The position numbers and the translations under genes are program-made. Below the pieces are notes generated by a model, which was not told the origin of the DNA, ran no database searches, and saw only the letters and a list, made by a program, of their open reading frames with translations. Below, piece after piece: positions 31,335-43,568 of a DNA stretch of 64,000 nt (the first letter of the stretch is position 1; each line of letters opens with the position of its first letter). The DNA is from Hansschlegelia plantiphila (lineage in GTDB: Bacteria; Pseudomonadota; Alphaproteobacteria; Rhizobiales; Methylopilaceae). The DNA is taken from the NCBI RefSeq assembly GCF_027922265.1, contig NZ_BSFI01000021.1, positions 165,147 to 229,146 of the forward strand, given 5' to 3'.

Positions 31335-31349
31335 GTTCTTTCTATGTTC
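31335..31349. promoter_or_regulatory. LexA (SOS) box, alphaproteobacterial type
   Basis: GTTC-TTTCTAT-GTTC is an exact match to the alphaproteobacterial LexA direct repeat GTTC-N7-GTTC. It lies between the divergent ssb and uvrA genes, 104 bp before uvrA and 119 bp before ssb, the placement expected for joint SOS control of both. Confidence 0.85.
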
Positions 31350-31452
31350 TCTACCAGCAGCGGCCTGCGGCGGCAAGCGCTCCTTGATCCGTTCCGCTGG
31401 GATACGACCTAAGTGACGACGGCGGCCCCTCCCCGCCACGGGACGATGCGAC

Positions 31453-34488
<3,036 letters not shown>

Positions 34489-34536
34489 GCAGCGCTTTGT
34501 CGTGACGATTTTTTAGGCGCCGTCCCAGCCCGACTT

Positions 34537-34554
34537 ATGGCGCCGCGGCGCCAT
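34537..34554. repeat. perfect 18-bp palindrome after uvrA
   Basis: ATGGCGCCGCGGCGCCAT is fully self-complementary and lies 48 bp past the uvrA stop. Because the arms meet without a loop it would form a short-loop hairpin in RNA and could aid termination; a TTTTT run follows 11 bases on. The remaining sequence up to the DUF1127 gene shows nothing else I can name. Confidence 0.4.
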
Positions 34555-34764
34555 TTATCCTGATTGATTTTTCAACAGGTCCAAGGAAGAGGCGGTCGTT
34601 AACAGTTCGGTTACCGCCCATGATTGGCGCGCATTGCAGCAATGCCTGCTCGCGAATTGCGCAGGAGCCCCGTCGAGGCCCATATGCTCGCTATGACGCT
34701 GCGGCGTCGCTTTTGACGCAAGAAGCGTCGAAGGGGTCCACGCCGCGAACTTTGGACGACGACA

Positions 34765-34935
34765 ATGCTTTTCTGGAGCTTCCTTCTCAAGCGGTACCAG
34801 GTCTGGAAGATCTACCGCTCGACCTACGCCGAACTCGCCAACCTCGACGACCGCACGCTGGCGGACATCAATGTCGGCCGCAACGAAATCGCCGGCATCT
34901 CCCGCCGCGCCGCCCTCAGGGCAGTTGCTGCTTGA
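34765..34935 (+). CDS. DUF1127 mini-protein
   Basis: A 56-residue basic protein, too short for routine gene calling. It shows the DUF1127 pattern: an aromatic/basic helix (FLLKRYQVWKIYRSTYAELA) followed by the hallmark LDDRTLADINVGRNEI. Members in other alphaproteobacteria take part in phosphate, carbon or RNA regulation, but no role can be assigned here. A GGACGA site precedes the ATG, and a strong terminator begins 26 bp after the stop, so it forms its own small unit. Confidence 0.85.
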   Translation: MLFWSFLLKRYQVWKIYRSTYAELANLDDRTLADINVGRNEIAGISRRAALRAVAA

Positions 34936-34960
34936 ACGAGGGCTCGACGCTCTCGCGCTG

Positions 34961-34989
34961 AAAGCCCCGGCCCCGCCCGGGGCTTTTTT
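34961..34989 (+). terminator. intrinsic terminator of the DUF1127 gene
   Basis: AAAGCCCCGG and CCGGGGCTTT form a ten-pair stem around a short loop, ending in TTTTTT. It separates the DUF1127 unit from trmFO. Confidence 0.9.
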
Positions 34990-35056
34990 GCATCTGCGGC
35001 CCACCGCCGGCCGAGCCCGGATTGCGGCGCTCTCCCGCAGCCTCTAGCTTCCGGCC

Positions 35057-36481
35057 ATGACAGCTCAGCCCAATCAACCCGTTCACGTCGTCGGAGGCGG
35101 CCTCGCCGGGAGCGAGGCTGCATGGCAGCTGGCGCAGGGCGGCCAGCCCGTGGTCCTTCACGAGATGCGGCCCCAGCGCGCCACGGAAGCGCACCAGACC
35201 GACGGGCTCGCCGAACTCGTCTGTTCGAACTCCTTCCGCTCCGACGACGCCGAACAGAACGCGGTCGGCCTGCTGCATCAGGAGATGCGGGCGCTAGGCT
35301 CGCTGATCATGCGTGCGGCGGACGCCAATCAGGTGCCTGCGGGCGGCGCGCTTGCGGTCGACCGGGGCGCCTTCTCGGCCGCGGTGTCGGCGGCGCTCGC
35401 GCAGCACCCGCTTGTTACGATAGACCGCGGAGAAGTCGCCGGCCTGCCGTCTGAGGCCTGGGACAGCGTGATCATCGCGACGGGCCCGCTCACCTCCCCG
35501 GCCCTCGCGCAGGCGGTTCAGGAGTTGACCGGCGAAGGCGAACTGGCGTTCTTCGACGCCATTGCGCCGATCGTCCATGCCGACACCGTCGACATGTCGA
35601 TCGCCTGGAAGCAGTCGCGCTACGACAAGGTCGGGCCCGGCGGGACAGGCGCCGACTATCTCAACTGCCCGATGACCCGGGAGCAGTACGAGGCCTTCGT
35701 CACCGGACTGGTGTCGGGCGAAAAGGTCTCGTTCAAGGAATGGGAAGCCTCGACGCCGTATTTCGACGGTTGCCTTCCGGTCGAGGTGATGGCCGAGCGC
35801 GGCCCCGAGACGTTGCGGCACGGCCCGATGAAGCCGATGGGCCTGACCAACGCTCACGACCCCGCGGTGAAGCCCTACGCGGTCGTGCAGCTCCGGCAGG
35901 ACAATGCGCTCGGCACGCTGTTCAACATGGTCGGCTTCCAGACCAAGCTGAAATACTCCGCGCAGGTCGAGCTTTTCCGCACGATTCCGGGCCTGGAGCG
36001 GGCGGAGTTCGCGCGGCTCGGCGGCCTTCACCGCAACACATATCTCAACGCGCCTAAGCTGCTCGACGCCCATCTGAGGCTGAAACGCGAGCCGCGCCTG
36101 CGCTTCGCAGGCCAGATCACGGGATGCGAAGGCTATGTCGAGAGCGCCGCGATCGGCCTGCTGGCGGGACGCTTCGCCGCATTCGAGCGGCGCGGCGAGA
36201 CGCTTTCGGCGCCGCCGGCGACCACGGCGATCGGCGCGCTGCTCCGCCACGTCACGGGCGGCCATATCGAAGTCGAGGACGAAGGTCCGAAGAGCTACCA
36301 GCCGATGAACGTCAATTTCGGACTGTTCCCGCCGGTCGAGGGGCCGATCAAGTCGGTGGACGGAGCGCGTTTGCGTGGCGCGATGAAGGCGCAGGCGAAG
36401 AAGAAGATGCTGACCGACCGCGCGCGCGCGGATCTCGCCGCATGGCTCGGCGGCGGTGCGATCGCGCAGGCCGCCGAATGA
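35057..36481 (+). CDS. trmFO: methylenetetrahydrofolate-tRNA-(uracil-5-)-methyltransferase
   Basis: Folate- and FAD-dependent enzyme forming ribothymidine at position 54 in the tRNA T-loop. The 474-residue protein starts with the FAD-binding [16 protein letters not shown], followed by the family motifs [20 protein letters not shown] and [15 protein letters not shown], and the C-terminal [11 protein letters not shown]. Its stop overlaps the start of the DUF3253 gene. TrmFO replaces the S-adenosylmethionine-dependent TrmA in many alphaproteobacteria. Both tRNAs and the tRNA-like RNA here carry the T54-T55-C56 target context. Confidence 0.96.
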   Translation: MTAQPNQPVHVVGGGLAGSEAAWQLAQGGQPVVLHEMRPQRATEAHQTDGLAELVCSNSFRSDDAEQNAVGLLHQEMRALGSLIMRAADANQVPAGGALAVDRGAFSAAVSAALAQHPLVTIDRGEVAGLPSEAWDSVIIATGPLTSPALAQAVQELTGEGELAFFDAIAPIVHADTVDMSIAWKQSRYDKVGPGGTGADYLNCPMTREQYEAFVTGLVSGEKVSFKEWEASTPYFDGCLPVEVMAERGPETLRHGPMKPMGLTNAHDPAVKPYAVVQLRQDNALGTLFNMVGFQTKLKYSAQVELFRTIPGLERAEFARLGGLHRNTYLNAPKLLDAHLRLKREPRLRFAGQITGCEGYVESAAIGLLAGRFAAFERRGETLSAPPATTAIGALLRHVTGGHIEVEDEGPKSYQPMNVNFGLFPPVEGPIKSVDGARLRGAMKAQAKKKMLTDRARADLAAWLGGGAIAQAAE

Positions 36482-36747
36482 GCGAGACGCTCGACGCGCT
36501 GGTGCTGCGGCTGGTCATCGAGCGCGGCGCCGGCAAGACGATCTGCCCGACGGAAGCCGCCAAGGCTTCGGGCGTCGCTCCCGAGGAGGCCATGTGGGGC
36601 GCCCGCATCAAGGCTGTCCGGGCGGTTGCGGTCAGCCTCGCGAAACGCGGCGAGGTCTCGATTTATCGCAAGGGAAAGCCCGTCGATCCCGAGGGCTTCA
36701 AGGGCGTCTACCGAATCGGCCTGCCGCCGGAAGGCCCTGCGGACTGA
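36478..36747 (+). CDS. DUF3253 family small protein
   Basis: An 89-residue protein with the DUF3253 layout: an N-terminal helix, [13 protein letters not shown] with the conserved Cys-Pro-Thr/Ser-Glu-Ala, a helix ending [20 protein letters not shown], and the final GVYRIGLP. It looks like a small winged-helix fold. ATGA overlap with trmFO couples their translation. The function is unknown. Confidence 0.82.
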   Translation: MSETLDALVLRLVIERGAGKTICPTEAAKASGVAPEEAMWGARIKAVRAVAVSLAKRGEVSIYRKGKPVDPEGFKGVYRIGLPPEGPAD

Positions 36748-36775
36748 GAGCGGCAGGTCGCGCCGGGTCTGACCC

Positions 36776-38755
36776 TCACACCACCATCTGGTTGCCGAGT
36801 TCGACCACGCGTCCTGCGGGGATTCGGAAGTACTCCGTCGCGTCATAGGACTGGCGGACGAGGCTGATGAAGATGTGGTCCTGCCAGAGCGGCATGCCGA
36901 CGCTCGCCGAGGCGCGGTACGACCGGCGGCCGACGAAGAACGAGGTCTTCATCATGTCGAAGGGCAGTCCATGCGCCTTCGCCTGCGCCAGCGCACGGGG
37001 AAGGTTGGGATCCTCCATGAAGCCGTAGCGCAGCTCCAGCGTCGAGAACTCCTCCGACACCCGTTTGAGCGTGATGCGCTCGTTTTGCGGGACGGTGGGT
37101 TGATTGAGGGTGTAGACCGACAGGATCACGTTGCGTTCGTGGAGCACCTTGTTGTGCTTCAGGTTGTGGAGCAACGCCGGCGGCGTGATCTCGGGCGAGC
37201 TGGTGAGGTACATCGCTGTGCCCTTCACGCGCGTCGCCGAACTTGTGCTCATCGACTTCGCGAACTCCCTGATCGGGATCGCCTCTCGCTCGATGCGGCC
37301 TTCCACGAAGCGGGTGCCGCGAATCCAGGTCCACATCACCACGACGCCGACGACGCCAAGCATCAGCGGAATGTAGCCGCCGTCCTTGATCTTGAGCAGG
37401 TTTGCGCTGAGGAACACCGCGTCGGTGACGATCAGCGGCGTCATGATGAGCAGCGCGAGCGGCCAGCCCAGTTTCCAGGTCTTGGCGATCACGACGATCG
37501 CGAGGACGCTCGACATGATCATCGTGCCGATGACGGCGATGCCGTAGGCCGCAGCCAGCCGGCCCGATGTCTGGAAGGTGATGACCAGCAGCACCACGCA
37601 GGCCAGCATGAGCCAGTTCACCTTCGGCATGTAAATCTGGCCGTGCTGCGTCTCCGACGTGTGCTGAACCTCGAGATGAGGCAGCAGGCCGAGCTGCATG
37701 GCCTGGCGGGTCAGCGAATAGGCGCCGGAAATGTTCGCCTGGCTGGCGACCACGGTCGCGACGCAGCTGAACAGCACGAAGGGCAGGCGGAGCCATTCCG
37801 GGACCATCAGGAAGAACAGGTTCTCGACGACCTCGGGGTGCGAGATCGCAAGCGCGGCCTGGCCGAGGTAGTTGATCACGAGCGACGGCAGTACCAAGCC
37901 GAGCCACGCCGTCCGGATCGGGCCCGGGCCGAAATGCCCCATGTCCGCGTAGAGCGCCTCCGCGCCGGTGACCGCGAGGAAGGTCGCGCCGAGCACGACG
38001 AAGCCGAGAAAGCCGTGCTGAAACAGGAAGAGGACCGCGTGATACGGGTTCAGCGCGTTCAGCACCGTGGGCGCGTCGAAGATGTGGATCGCGCCGAGCG
38101 CAGTGAGCGACAGGAACCACACCACCATCACTGGGCCGAAAAAGGCCGCCACCCTGCCGGTGCCGAAGGATTGCGCGGTGTAAAGGCCGAAGATGATCGC
38201 GAGCGTGATCGGCAGGACGTAGGGTTCGAAGCTCGGGCTTGCGACCTTCAGGCCCTCCGCTGACGAAAGCACCGAGACGGCTGGCGTGATGACGGCGTCG
38301 CCGTAAAACAGCGAGGCGCCGACAACGCCGAGCGCTACGAGAGGCCAGCTTCGGCGCCCCAGCGCGTCCTGAGCGAGCGCCATCAGCGAGAGCGTTCCAC
38401 CCTCGCCGTGGTTGTCGGCACGAAGCAGGATCAGCACATATTTGAAAGTCACGACGACGACGAGCGCCCAGATCAGCAGCGAGGTCACGCCGATCACCTC
38501 CTCCAGGCTCGGCTGGTGCCCGAGATGGAGCAGGGATTCGCGCATTGCGTAGAGCGGACTCGTCCCGATGTCGCCATAGACGACGCCGACGCTGCCGATC
38601 GTCAGCGACCAGAACCCGTGCCGTTCGCTGGTCGTAGCGGTGGAGGCGGTGGCGCTGGCGCCGTGCGTGCCCGATGCCCCGGGCGTCAGCGCGCCGGGCG
38701 TGGGTTCGGAAGGCGCAGACTTCGCGGCCGCGCCTTCGTCGGAGCTAGTCGTCAT
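36776..38755 (-). CDS. kup: KUP-type potassium uptake transporter
   Basis: Proton-coupled K+ importer of the KUP/HAK/KT family. The 659-residue protein has a Ser/Thr/Ala-rich N-terminal tail (about 45 residues), then GSVGVVYGDIGTSPLYAMRE, the family hallmark, and twelve membrane helices. The C-terminal cytosolic domain of about 170 residues starts near GTRFVEGRI. Converges with DUF3253 (28 bp) and is followed on its own strand by unrelated genes. No regulatory RNA or KdpDE system is visible. Confidence 0.95.
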   Translation of the reverse strand: MTTSSDEGAAAKSAPSEPTPGALTPGASGTHGASATASTATTSERHGFWSLTIGSVGVVYGDIGTSPLYAMRESLLHLGHQPSLEEVIGVTSLLIWALVVVVTFKYVLILLRADNHGEGGTLSLMALAQDALGRRSWPLVALGVVGASLFYGDAVITPAVSVLSSAEGLKVASPSFEPYVLPITLAIIFGLYTAQSFGTGRVAAFFGPVMVVWFLSLTALGAIHIFDAPTVLNALNPYHAVLFLFQHGFLGFVVLGATFLAVTGAEALYADMGHFGPGPIRTAWLGLVLPSLVINYLGQAALAISHPEVVENLFFLMVPEWLRLPFVLFSCVATVVASQANISGAYSLTRQAMQLGLLPHLEVQHTSETQHGQIYMPKVNWLMLACVVLLVITFQTSGRLAAAYGIAVIGTMIMSSVLAIVVIAKTWKLGWPLALLIMTPLIVTDAVFLSANLLKIKDGGYIPLMLGVVGVVVMWTWIRGTRFVEGRIEREAIPIREFAKSMSTSSATRVKGTAMYLTSSPEITPPALLHNLKHNKVLHERNVILSVYTLNQPTVPQNERITLKRVSEEFSTLELRYGFMEDPNLPRALAQAKAHGLPFDMMKTSFFVGRRSYRASASVGMPLWQDHIFISLVRQSYDATEYFRIPAGRVVELGNQMVV

Positions 38756-38831
38756 GGGAAGCCTTGGCCCGCATGGCCGGGAGAAAGCGGATGGCCGCTG
38801 TCCGGCGTGTTCCTGGAATTATGAGCGTCGA

Positions 38832-39623
38832 TCAGGGTCGCGGCAACGGGACGCTCACATATCCCAGCAGCCAGTAGCTAACAAGGCCGACCCACTCACG
38901 CACCGCGACGTCGACCCGCTGAAGACCTGCTCCGACCGATGAGAACGGCCGCACGACGTCTCTGGCGCCCCGCGTGCGATAATCGACCGGCCAGGCTTCA
39001 ACAGGAAAGTCCTGCTCGCGAAAGCAGCCGACGGCCCGAGGCATGTGGTAGGCCGACGTCACAAGGAACCAGCGTTCCGTCGGCGCCGGCGACACGAGGT
39101 CGCGGGTGAAACGCGCGTTCTCGACAGTGTTGCGCGAACGATCCTCGAGCACGATCCGATCGGACGCCACGCCGAAACTCTCGAGCAGTCGGGCTGCAAG
39201 ATCCGCCTCGGTCACGCCGTCATATAGTAGCGTGCCGGATCCGCCGCTGAAGACGATCCGCGACTCCGGCCAGCGCCGCGCGAGCTCCGCAACCTGCGTC
39301 AAGCGTTCGGCGGCCTTGGTAAGCGCGACGTCGCCCCGGGCGCCGGCGATCACGGTGTCGAAAGCGCCGCCGAGGATGATCAGTCCGGCGGGCGGCTCCC
39401 CGTCGGGAGCCCTTGGAAACCGCTCCTCGAGCGGGATGAGCAACAGGTTGCCGAGCGGAGAGAGCCCCGCGATCGCCAGGCAGAAGACCGAGGCCGCCAT
39501 TATTGTTGACCCGCCGCGCGGCGAGAGGAAGAGCCAGGCGAGAGCGCCAATGACGCCAAGCGCCACAAGCAGGTTCGATGGCGACAGGAAGAAGCTCAGG
39601 ACCTTCGACGCGAAGAAATACAT
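38832..39623 (-). CDS. YdcF/ElyC family membrane protein (DUF218)
   Basis: A 263-residue protein with two N-terminal membrane helices (about 5-50) and a periplasmic DUF218 domain. The domain shows PAGLIILGGAFDT, ESRIVFSGGSGTL, ILEDRSRNTVENARF and FLVTSAYHMPRAVGCF, the latter giving the conserved SAYHMPRA active-site-like motif. ElyC and SanA relatives affect peptidoglycan precursor recycling and vancomycin tolerance in enterobacteria; that role is inferred here. It lies 72 bp downstream of the aldo/keto reductase gene. Confidence 0.9.
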   Translation of the reverse strand: MYFFASKVLSFFLSPSNLLVALGVIGALAWLFLSPRGGSTIMAASVFCLAIAGLSPLGNLLLIPLEERFPRAPDGEPPAGLIILGGAFDTVIAGARGDVALTKAAERLTQVAELARRWPESRIVFSGGSGTLLYDGVTEADLAARLLESFGVASDRIVLEDRSRNTVENARFTRDLVSPAPTERWFLVTSAYHMPRAVGCFREQDFPVEAWPVDYRTRGARDVVRPFSSVGAGLQRVDVAVREWVGLVSYWLLGYVSVPLPRP

Positions 39624-39695
39624 AACCAGCCCTTCCGTTGACGATCCTGGCGTTCATCCGTCCGCGGCCCGCGGTCGTTGCAGCGATCCCCCGTC

Positions 39696-40538
39696 TCAAT
39701 CCCACTCGGGCGCGAATGACGGGGATGTGAGCCGTCCTTCGCGGGTCCTGAGCGCGGATATCCGAGCCATCTCTTCATCGCTCAGCGTGAAATCGAACAC
39801 GTCGAAATTCTCGGCGATCCGCTCCTTCTTCGATGAGCGCGGGATCGCGATCACGCCGTCCTGCTGGATGAGCCAGCGCAGAGCGACCTGAGAGGCGGAT
39901 TTGGCGTACGTCTGCGCGATCGTCCTGATCGTCTCGTCGTGCGCCGCCTTACCCCGGGCGATCGGGCTGTAGGCAGTGAGCGCCATGCCGCCGCGGTCGA
40001 GTTCAGCCTTGAGCGCGGACTGGTCGAGGAATGCGTGGTACTCCACCTGATCGGTGACGAGAGGCGCGCCTGAGAGGTCGATCGCCTCGCGCAGTTCGCG
40101 AGTGGGAAAGTTCGACACGCCGATATCGCGCGCCAAACCCGCCGCGCGAACGGCGTTCAGCGCCTTCATGGTTTCGGCGAGAGGCGTCTCCGGGTTCGGC
40201 CAATGCAACAACAGCAGATCGACGTGGACGACGCCAAGCCGCTTCAGACTCTCCTCGACCGAGCGCTGCAGATCTCCGTCGCGGTAATTGGATGTCCAGA
40301 CCTTCGTGGTGAGGAACATCTCGTCGCGGGCGATCCCCGATAGCCTTAGCCCGTTACCGACATCCGTCTCGTTCTCGTAAATTTGGGCTGTGTCGATATG
40401 GCGGTAGCCCACCCTGATCGCCTCGACGACCGCGTCGCGGGCCTCCACCCCTCGCAGTTGCCAAGTGCCGAAGCCGAGAGCGGGGATCGATGCGCCGTTC
40501 GCGGCGACGAGAGGCGCCTTGCCAGGTGTCGTAAGCAT
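39696..40538 (-). CDS. aldo/keto reductase
   Basis: An NADPH-dependent (beta/alpha)8 oxidoreductase of 280 residues. Catalytic Asp and Tyr are in HIDTAQIYENE, Lys in TKVW, and His in LLLHWP. The C-terminal cofactor motif is VIAIPRSSKKERIAEN. It resembles the 2,5-diketo-gluconate reductase (DkgB-type) branch, which commonly reduces methylglyoxal and other small aldehydes; the substrate is inferred. The ATG at 40538 with AAGGA six to ten bases upstream is favoured over one five codons earlier. Confidence 0.92.
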   Translation of the reverse strand: MLTTPGKAPLVAANGASIPALGFGTWQLRGVEARDAVVEAIRVGYRHIDTAQIYENETDVGNGLRLSGIARDEMFLTTKVWTSNYRDGDLQRSVEESLKRLGVVHVDLLLLHWPNPETPLAETMKALNAVRAAGLARDIGVSNFPTRELREAIDLSGAPLVTDQVEYHAFLDQSALKAELDRGGMALTAYSPIARGKAAHDETIRTIAQTYAKSASQVALRWLIQQDGVIAIPRSSKKERIAENFDVFDFTLSDEEMARISALRTREGRLTSPSFAPEWD

Positions 40539-40704
40539 TAAAGATCCTTCCATGATCCCGCCGCAGCCGAGGCGGCGCCATCGCGGCGGCGGGCGACGAA
40601 GTCGCGATTCCGCAAATCATGTCGGAACGTCAGATGGTGCGCCAAGGTCCGATGTCAGCCCGCGGGTCGGTCCCGGAGGTGAACGCAGGACGCTGTCCGC
40701 GGCG

Positions 40705-41529
40705 TCAGAAGCCCGTCGAGGCGAAGCGACGCCAGTTGTCGGTCGAACCGACAAAAACGTTGCGGTCGACGAAGCCGGTGACGCCCGGCACCTGGCCCGT
40801 CGCCGTATGTTGCCAGATGGCGAAGCTGCGATCGGAAAATTTGGCGCTCGGGTGGCCCGCGACGCTACGAAGCCAGAACTGGTGCGTCTGGAACGCGCCG
40901 ACGAGCGCGTCGCGATGGAAGTCGACGCTGGTGTAGATCACCGGGCGTTTGCCGTAGTGCTTCTCGACGATGCGGAGGAAGCTCGACATCTCGCGCTGAA
41001 CCTCCGCCGCCGGCGGCTGCCGCCGACAGGTCGGCGAGGTGTGGTTCCACTCCATGTCGAGCACGACCGGGAGGGCTTCCGGATCTCTCGGAACATTGCG
41101 GATGAACCAGGCGGCCTGCTCGGCGCCGGTGCGGCAGAAATAATAGAAGTGGTAGGCGCCTCTCGGCACGCCGGCGGCCTTCGCTGCGGCCCAGTTCTCG
41201 GCGAAGCGGTCGTCAACGCGATCTCCGCCCTCGGTCGCCTTGATATAGGCGAAAGACACGCCCGCCGCCCTCACTGCGGCCCAGTCGACCGTACCCTGAT
41301 ACTTCGAGACGTCGATGCCCTGGATGGCGTGGTCTTCCGGCGTCGTCACGACGCCCGTCAGCGCCGACGAGACCCCGACGTCTGCCGGCACCGTGGTCCT
41401 TAGAGCGGTGCGCTGTACGTCGACGTCGCTTCCAAACGAGGAGCATGCCGACAAAACCGCAGCTGCGGCCAGAAGGGCCGCGACGCGGAAGCCGCGCGTG
41501 GCCGCGGCGCCTCCCCCGATCCGTCCCAT
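40705..41529 (-). CDS. GH25 lysozyme-like lipoprotein
   Basis: A predicted muramidase of glycoside hydrolase family 25 (274 residues). The N-terminus is a lipoprotein signal with lipobox Leu-Ser-Ala-Cys near residue 28. The domain follows as IQGIDVSKYQGTVDW (active-site Asp), SFAYIKATEG, the DMEWN catalytic pair, PVIYTS, and FAIWQHTATGQVPG. As a membrane-anchored lysozyme it would trim peptidoglycan from the cell's own periplasm. No phage genes are nearby, so a prophage lysin is unlikely. Confidence 0.92.
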   Translation of the reverse strand: MGRIGGGAAATRGFRVAALLAAAAVLSACSSFGSDVDVQRTALRTTVPADVGVSSALTGVVTTPEDHAIQGIDVSKYQGTVDWAAVRAAGVSFAYIKATEGGDRVDDRFAENWAAAKAAGVPRGAYHFYYFCRTGAEQAAWFIRNVPRDPEALPVVLDMEWNHTSPTCRRQPPAAEVQREMSSFLRIVEKHYGKRPVIYTSVDFHRDALVGAFQTHQFWLRSVAGHPSAKFSDRSFAIWQHTATGQVPGVTGFVDRNVFVGSTDNWRRFASTGF

Positions 41530-41588
41530 GGTCCCCGCGCGCTCCAAGCTGTCAAAGGCACTCTAGACGTCCGAGCCGACGACGTCGA

Positions 41589-41759
41589 TCACGGACGCGT
41601 GAATAGCTGATGTTCGACCCGTTGCTGGATTTCAGCCTGTGCGACCCGTTCCGATTGGCGACGGCGCTCGCTCGGAGCGTCGACCGCGGTGATCAGGCTC
41701 GCCAGGAGGCTTGCGAAAACGAGGCATCCTGCAAGGCGCGCGACCATCGGTTCAATCAT
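41589..41759 (-). CDS. small hypothetical exported protein
   Basis: A 56-residue frame with a signal-peptide-like N-terminus (MVARLAGCLVFASLLASLITA) and a charged Gln/Arg-rich tail (ERRRQSERVAQAEIQQRVEH). A GGGAAGAG ribosome-site match lies six bases before the ATG. It sits between mgtE and the GH25 lipoprotein on the same strand. No family recognised; support is the ribosome site plus signal peptide. Confidence 0.5.
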   Translation of the reverse strand: MIEPMVARLAGCLVFASLLASLITAVDAPSERRRQSERVAQAEIQQRVEHQLFTRP

Positions 41760-41846
41760 TTCGGACTCTTCCCGCGTGATGATTCGGCCACGCGCAGCCT
41801 AAGTCGTCGAAAGTGGCCAAAACGTTAACGATCCGGTCACCATATT

Positions 41847-43268
41847 TTAGTGCGGGCCTCCGAGGCCGAACCACCATGTGGCGAGGCCGAGGAACGAGAA
41901 GAACCCGACCGTGTCGGTGACGGTCGTCAGGAACACCCCGGAGGAGACGGCGGGATCGAACTTCATCCGCTCCAGGCCGAGCGGAATGAGGATGCCGAAC
42001 AGGCCGGCGCAGACCAGGTTCATCACCATCGCGCAGGCGATGATCGCGCCGAGCTGGGCGTTCTGGAACCACAGCCCCGCGATGCACGCCACAACCACAG
42101 CGCAGATCACGCCGTTGAACAGTCCGACCAGGGTCTCGCGTCGGATCAGGCGACGGGCGTTATGGCCGCCGATGTCGTGGGTGGCGAGCGCGCGAACCGC
42201 GACCGTCATCGTCTGCGTGCCGGCGTTGCCGCCCATGGAGGCGACGATCGGCATCAGCACCGCGAGCGCCACCATCTGCTCGATGGTGCCCTCGAACAGG
42301 CCGATCACGCTGGCCGAAAAGAACGCGGTGACGAGATTCACCAGCAGCCACGGGATGCGGCTCCGCGCCGTATAGAACACGGGATCGGAGATTTCCTCGT
42401 CGCCGGTCACGCCGCCGAGCGCGCGCAGATCCTCGTCCGCCTCTTCCTCGATGACGTCGAGGATGTCGTCGACCATCAGCACGCCGACGAGACGCCCGCC
42501 GTCATCCACGACCGCCGCCGAGACGAGGTTATAGCGTTCGAAGGTGCGGGCCGCGTCCTCCTGGTCTTCGGTCGCGCGGATCGTGCGCGGATTCTCTTCC
42601 AGGATATCAGAGAGCAGCTTGCTCCGACGGGCTCTCAGCAGCCTGTCCAGCGGCACCGAGCCCAGCAGCTTGTACGCCGGGTCGACCACGAAGATCGTGT
42701 AAAACGTCTCCGGGAGTTCGTCGGTGTCGGCGACGTAGTCGATGAGGTGGCCGACGGTCCAGAACTGGGGAGCCGCGACGAACTCGGTCTGCATGCGACG
42801 GCCGGCGGAGTCCTCCGGGTAGTCGAGGCTCCGCTTCAGCGCGACGCGTTCGAGCGCAGGGATCTGATCCAGGATTTTGGCGCGGTCGACCTCGTCGAGG
42901 TCTTCGAGAATGTAGACCGCGTCGTCCGAATCGAGCCCCCGCATGCCCTTGGCGACGGTTTCCGGGGGCAGTTCCTCGAGCAGCTGGACACGGACCGTCT
43001 CGTCGATCTCGGTCAGGGCCGCGAAGTCAAAGTCCTTGCCGAGCAACTCGATGAGTTTCGGCCGGTCGTCGTGCTCCAGCGTTTCGATCAGGTCGCCGAG
43101 ATCGGATTCGTGGAGGTCGCCGGCGAGTTCGCGGACCCGTGCGGCGTCGTTCGACGAAATCGCCGACGCGACGCTTTCTATAAATCCGGAAGCGAGGCGG
43201 CCGTCTTCGGCGCGGATCTCCACATCCGCTCCAGGCTTCGCGTCGCGCGTTTCGGCGTCAGCGGTCAT
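41847..43268 (-). CDS. mgtE: MgtE-type magnesium channel
   Basis: Mg2+-selective channel gated by intracellular Mg2+. The 473-residue protein has an N-terminal MgtE_N domain (about 30-140), a CBS pair (about 150-275, with DDGGRLVGVLMVDDILDVIEEE), the connecting helix, and five membrane helices that include LMPIVASMGGNAGTQT, the pore signature. Acidic residues at the cytosolic domain interface fit Mg2+ sensing. No M-box or other riboswitch is apparent in the 155 bp upstream. Confidence 0.95.
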   Translation of the reverse strand: MTADAETRDAKPGADVEIRAEDGRLASGFIESVASAISSNDAARVRELAGDLHESDLGDLIETLEHDDRPKLIELLGKDFDFAALTEIDETVRVQLLEELPPETVAKGMRGLDSDDAVYILEDLDEVDRAKILDQIPALERVALKRSLDYPEDSAGRRMQTEFVAAPQFWTVGHLIDYVADTDELPETFYTIFVVDPAYKLLGSVPLDRLLRARRSKLLSDILEENPRTIRATEDQEDAARTFERYNLVSAAVVDDGGRLVGVLMVDDILDVIEEEADEDLRALGGVTGDEEISDPVFYTARSRIPWLLVNLVTAFFSASVIGLFEGTIEQMVALAVLMPIVASMGGNAGTQTMTVAVRALATHDIGGHNARRLIRRETLVGLFNGVICAVVVACIAGLWFQNAQLGAIIACAMVMNLVCAGLFGILIPLGLERMKFDPAVSSGVFLTTVTDTVGFFSFLGLATWWFGLGGPH

Positions 43269-43352
43269 GCGCCCTCGGCTTCACGAATGTGGAAACGGCG
43301 TATCAGGCGCCCGTGTAGGTGGTCTCGTTCGGCGCGGCAACCATGGCGCCTG

Positions 43353-43387
43353 AAAACGAAAACGGCGGCCTGGTAGGGGCCGCCGTT
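43353..43387 (-). terminator. intrinsic terminator of tRNA-Leu
   Basis: AACGGCGGCC (43361-43370) pairs with GGCCGCCGTT (43378-43387) around a seven-base loop. On the minus strand it is followed by TTCGTTTTC, 36 bp past the tRNA-Leu end. Closely similar in stem core and tail to the hairpin after the tRNA-like RNA. Confidence 0.8.
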
Positions 43388-43423
43388 CGTTCGCCGGAAT
43401 ACGTTCCCGGCGACTGCCTATCT

Positions 43424-43508
43424 TGGTGCGGTCGAGAAGACTCGAACTTCCACGGGTTGCCCCACAGCGACCTCAACGCTGCGCGTCTACCAGTTCCGCC
43501 ACGACCGC
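43424..43508 (-). tRNA. tRNA-Leu(GAG)
   Basis: An 85-nt class II tRNA: acceptor GCGGTCG pairs with CGACCGC, the anticodon loop TTGAGGT gives GAG, and a long variable arm GTGGGGCAACCCGT follows. The T-arm is AGTTCGAGTCTT and CCA is encoded at the 3' end. A single-gene unit between a promoter and a terminator. Confidence 0.96.
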
Positions 43509-43517
43509 GGCGGCGTG

Positions 43518-43546
43518 CTGATAACAAATCGATCGCGGCGCCACAA
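43518..43546 (-). promoter_or_regulatory. promoter of tRNA-Leu(GAG)
   Basis: On the minus strand TTGTGG and TATCAG are separated by exactly 17 bases, with the -10 element nine bases before the mature tRNA 5' end. This fits the alphaproteobacterial housekeeping sigma consensus. Confidence 0.6.
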
Positions 43547-43568
43547 GCGCGATAAGCGGCGCTGAACG

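Noticed and set aside
43269..43423. Mg2+-responsive riboswitch before mgtE
   Set aside because: Only the tRNA-Leu terminator and short GC-rich sequence are present; no M-box-like architecture visible.
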